Below are positions 62,092-64,000 of a stretch of DNA of 64,000 bases, piece by piece. Below the pieces are notes generated by a model. The model searched no databases. It was given only the letters and a program-made list of their open reading frames with translations, and was not told the origin of the DNA. Position 1 is the stretch's first letter, and each line of letters begins with the position of its first letter. The position numbers and the translations under genes are program-made. The DNA is taken from NCBI RefSeq assembly GCF_023073315.1, contig NZ_JADPJH010000022.1, positions 555,917 to 619,916 on the forward strand, in the 5' to 3' direction. This stretch comes from Bradyrhizobium sp. 1 (GTDB lineage Bacteria; Pseudomonadota; Alphaproteobacteria; Rhizobiales; Xanthobacteraceae).

Positions 62092-62147
62092 GAGCAGATC
62101 CCGCTTCTCTTTCGATGTTGAAGCCTATCATGGCAAAAGTCCCACCC

Positions 62148-62172
62148 GGAACCAAAACCCCGGAGACCGGTT
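62148..62172 (+). promoter_or_regulatory. Candidate EcfG-type promoter of ku
   Basis: GGAAC (62148-62152) is followed by 16 bases and GGTT (62169-62172). Transcription would start about 30 bases before the ku ATG. It overlaps, face to face, an equal candidate for ligD on the other strand. Confidence 0.55.
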
Positions 62173-62180
62173 GGAGTTCC
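62156..62180 (-). promoter_or_regulatory. Candidate EcfG-type promoter of ligD
   Basis: On the minus strand GGAAC (62180-62176) is followed by 16 bases and GGTT (62159-62156). It is the mirror partner of the ku candidate and would start transcription about 56 bases before the ligD GTG. Confidence 0.55.
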
Positions 62181-62210
62181 TGAAATGCCTTGAAATCACT
62201 GGAGAATGGA

Positions 62211-63095
62211 ATGGCCCCGCGCGCCTATTGGAAGGGAACGCTGAAGCTGTCGCTGGTCAGCTGCCCGGTCGTGCTCTATCCCGCGACCACGGCGGCCGAG
62301 AAGACGCGGTTTCACATGATCAACCGCGAGACCGGCAATCGGCTCAAGCAGCAGATGGTGGATTCCGAGACCGGCGACATCGTCGACAGCGACCAGAAAG
62401 GCCGCGGCTACGAGCTGCGCAAGGGCAAATATGTCGAGATCGAGCCGGAGGAGCTCGAGGCCGTGCAGATCGAGAGCAATCACACCATCGACATCGAGAG
62501 TTTTGTCCCGAGCGAGGAGATCGATCAGCGCTATCTCAACCATCCCTACTACATCGCGCCCGAAGGCAAGGCCGCGATCGACGCTTTTGCGGTGATCCGC
62601 GACGCCATGAAGGATGAGGGGCGCGTCGCGCTCGCAAAGATCGTGCTCACCAACCGCGAGCACCTCATCGCGATCGAGCCGCTCGGCAAGGGCCTGCTCG
62701 GCACCACGCTGCGCTTTCCCTACGAGCTGCGCGACGAGGACGAATTCTTCGACGATATCAAGAGCCCGAAGATCACCAAGGACATGGTTGAGCTCGCCGG
62801 CCACATCCTGCACACCAAGGCCGCGCATTTCGACCCGAGCAAGTTCAAGGACGAGTACGAGACCGCGCTGAAGGCGCTGGTGAAGCGCAAGGCGAGCGGC
62901 AAGACAATCGAGCTGCCGGAGCGCGAGGAGCGGCCGAGCAATGTCGTCAGCCTGATGGACGCGCTGAAGCAGAGCCTGAAGGGGCGTGGGGGGAAGAAGA
63001 CGGCGGCGAAGTCGCATGCGCGCCGGGCCACCGGGCGGCAGCGGGCTGCGAAGAAAACGCAGCGAGCGAGGGCACGGCACAGGAAAGCGAGCTGA
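62211..63095 (+). CDS. ku: Non-homologous end joining protein Ku
   Basis: A 294-residue bacterial Ku, which binds DNA double-strand ends and recruits LigD. It begins MAPRAYWKGTLKLSLVSCPV; the Ku core (RFHMINRETGNRLKQQMVD, YEIEPEEL-type bridge, FFDDIKSPKITKDMVELAGH) runs to about residue 230. The C-terminus is highly basic (KKTAAKSHARRATGRQRAAK), a tail known to aid DNA binding. The start at 62211 follows GGAGA; an ATG at 62190 is less likely. It is divergent from ligD. Confidence 0.95.
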   Translation: MAPRAYWKGTLKLSLVSCPVVLYPATTAAEKTRFHMINRETGNRLKQQMVDSETGDIVDSDQKGRGYELRKGKYVEIEPEELEAVQIESNHTIDIESFVPSEEIDQRYLNHPYYIAPEGKAAIDAFAVIRDAMKDEGRVALAKIVLTNREHLIAIEPLGKGLLGTTLRFPYELRDEDEFFDDIKSPKITKDMVELAGHILHTKAAHFDPSKFKDEYETALKALVKRKASGKTIELPEREERPSNVVSLMDALKQSLKGRGGKKTAAKSHARRATGRQRAAKKTQRARARHRKAS

Positions 63096-63122
63096 TTTTG
63101 CTCTGTCATTGATGCAGTTGTC

Positions 63123-63210
63123 GTAGGATGGGTTTCGTTGAAGCGATACCCATCAACCGTCGGCGGTTGCAGAGGCATGATGGGTTTCGCAAGGGCTCTA
63201 CCCATCCTAC
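63123..63210. repeat. Inverted-repeat element GTAGGATGGGTT...CCCATCCTAC (copy 2)
   Basis: The ends GTAGGATGGG (63123-63132) and CCCATCCTAC (63201-63210) pair perfectly, with further pairing arms inside (gatacccatc/gatgggtttc). It is related to the element at 59349-59437. It lies between the convergent ku and kdpE genes, close to both ends. Confidence 0.8.
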
Positions 63211-63223
63211 AAATCTGTGAGAA

Positions 63224-63913
63224 TCAATCCCCCGCCTTCAACCGGTACCCGATCCCCGTCTCCGTCAGCACATATTGCGGGCGTTCCGGATCGGCTTCGA
63301 TCTTCTGGCGGAGCTGGCGGACGTAGACGCGGAGATATTGCGCGTCGGTCAACTCGTCCCAGAGCTCCTTGAGCAGGAAGCGATGGGTCAGCACCTTGCC
63401 GGCGTGCTGCACCAGCACGCGCAGCAGGTCGTATTCCTTCGGCGACAGCTTGACGTCGCGCTCGCCGACCCTGACGATGCGGCGGACCAGATCAACGGAG
63501 AGATCGCCGGAGCGGAAAACCGGACGCTCGCCCTGCACCTGCAGCTGGTGCCGCAGCGCGGCGCGCATGCGTGCGAGCAGTTCGTCCATGCCGAACGGCT
63601 TTGTCAAATAGTCGTCGGCGCCGAGATCGAGCGCCTGCACCTTGCCGGCCTCGTCGCCGCGGCTCGACAGCACCACGATCGGCACGGCTTCGTTGCGCGC
63701 GCGGATGGTGCGCAGCAGCTCATGGCCCTGGATGTCGGGCAGGCCGAGATCGAGGATGATCAGCGCAGGCTCCTCAGCGAGCTTCTCCAGCGCGGTCTTG
63801 CCGTTCGACGCTTCCAGGATCTCATAACCCTGCGTCGAGAGGCCCATCCGCAGCAATTTGCGGATCGGCGGCTCGTCGTCGATGACCAGAACCTTGATCG
63901 GGGCAGCACTCAT
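63224..63913 (-). CDS. kdpE: Response regulator KdpE
   Basis: A 229-residue OmpR-family response regulator that controls the Kdp potassium transporter. The receiver domain has phosphorylation site Asp55 (IILDLGLPD) and Lys105 (LTKPFG); the winged helix follows from about residue 130 (LSPKEYDLLRVLVQHAGKVL, LRVYVRQLRQKIEADP). Its start overlaps the stop of the upstream kdpD (ATGA), which supports the assignment. kdpFABC is presumably outside the window. Confidence 0.92.
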   Translation of the reverse strand: MSAAPIKVLVIDDEPPIRKLLRMGLSTQGYEILEASNGKTALEKLAEEPALIILDLGLPDIQGHELLRTIRARNEAVPIVVLSSRGDEAGKVQALDLGADDYLTKPFGMDELLARMRAALRHQLQVQGERPVFRSGDLSVDLVRRIVRVGERDVKLSPKEYDLLRVLVQHAGKVLTHRFLLKELWDELTDAQYLRVYVRQLRQKIEADPERPQYVLTETGIGYRLKAGD

Positions 63914-64000
63914 GCGGCAGTATCCAATGCGTGGGTCTGTGCCGGGACGGGCAGACGGATGGTGAGGACCGCGCCGCTGCGGTCGCCGCGGTTGGCGGCC
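63910..64000 (-). CDS. kdpD: Sensor kinase KdpD, C-terminal end (partial)
   Basis: Only the last codons lie in the window, read leftward from its end: ANRGDRSGAVLTIRLPVPAQ, then eight residues ending TAA (Thr-Ala-Ala) and a TGA stop at 63910-63912. This is the end of a histidine-kinase ATPase domain (GAVLTIRLP). Its overlap with kdpE by four bases and its position make KdpD the likely identity. The gene continues beyond the window. Confidence 0.82.
   Translation of the reverse strand, partial: AANRGDRSGAVLTIRLPVPAQTHALDTAA

Noticed and set aside
60541..62121. 526-residue frame opposite ligD
   Set aside because: Antisense shadow; no motif, and it would cover the ligD start and promoter region.
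1..64000. tRNA, rRNA, insertion sequence or prophage in the window
   Set aside because: No cloverleaf, rRNA stretch, transposase, integrase or phage protein was recognised by eye; a tRNA or Rfam scan could still find a small RNA.

Overview
The window reads as chromosome of a Bradyrhizobium-type alphaproteobacterium. Reasons: high GC with strong third-position GC; a mandelate-racemase-family gene that places the catalytic residues of the characterised Bradyrhizobium D-tartrate dehydratase at the same residue numbers; dispersed palindromic elements of the kind scattered through Bradyrhizobium genomes; and several GGAAC-N18/19-TT boxes, the alphaproteobacterial EcfG (RpoE2-type) general-stress promoter form. 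The genus is an inference from recalled sequences; no search was run. I see no rRNA, tRNA, transposase, integrase or CRISPR array. After start-site correction no gap between genes exceeds about 300 bases.

Layout. 1-9 kb: a divergent MFS transporter/AraC pair, a winged-helix TPR regulator, an orphan TctC-type binding protein, an O-methyltransferase, malonyl-CoA decarboxylase and an exported MmgE/PrpD protein. 9-13 kb (minus strand): D-tartrate dehydratase, then an overlapping amidase-glutathione peroxidase-DUF3297 operon and a DUF6894 gene. 13.3-18.5 kb: pqqABCDE (pqqA was too short for automatic ORF calling) followed by an overlapping proline-iminopeptidase-type hydrolase and an unknown protein. 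18.7-23.4 kb: a GltD-like flavoprotein with ferredoxin clusters, coupled to both subunits of a 2-oxoacid:ferredoxin oxidoreductase. 23.4-27 kb: small membrane and exported proteins and an ArsR-SRPBCC operon with a twin operator. 26.9-31.7 kb (minus): the PrkA-YeaH-SpoVR stress module.

33-40.5 kb is a tightly overlapping sugar-phosphate operon: transaldolase/phosphoglucose isomerase fusion, gnd, zwf, pgl, gluconokinase and a HAD phosphatase. 40.7-58.7 kb is an alpha-glucan/trehalose region: GH15 and malQ on the minus strand, divergent from glgE-treS/mak-glgB-glgX-treZ-treY. On paper it links trehalose, maltose, maltose-1-phosphate and branched alpha-glucan in both directions. 58.7-63.1 kb holds a PHA-system protein, a DUF3309 peptide and divergent ligD/ku for non-homologous end joining. 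The window ends in kdpE and the C-terminal end of kdpD.

Two observations stand out. First, the GlgE-like protein keeps the catalytic Asp but has Lys where the family acid/base Glu belongs, exactly 29 residues downstream, and Ala for the conserved Arg, while all six neighbouring GH13/GH77 enzymes keep intact catalytic motifs. Second, EcfG-type promoter candidates stand in front of prkA, malQ, glgE, the DUF3309 gene, ku and ligD, two of them as divergent pairs, suggesting that glycogen/trehalose turnover, end joining and the PrkA module here belong to one general stress regulon.
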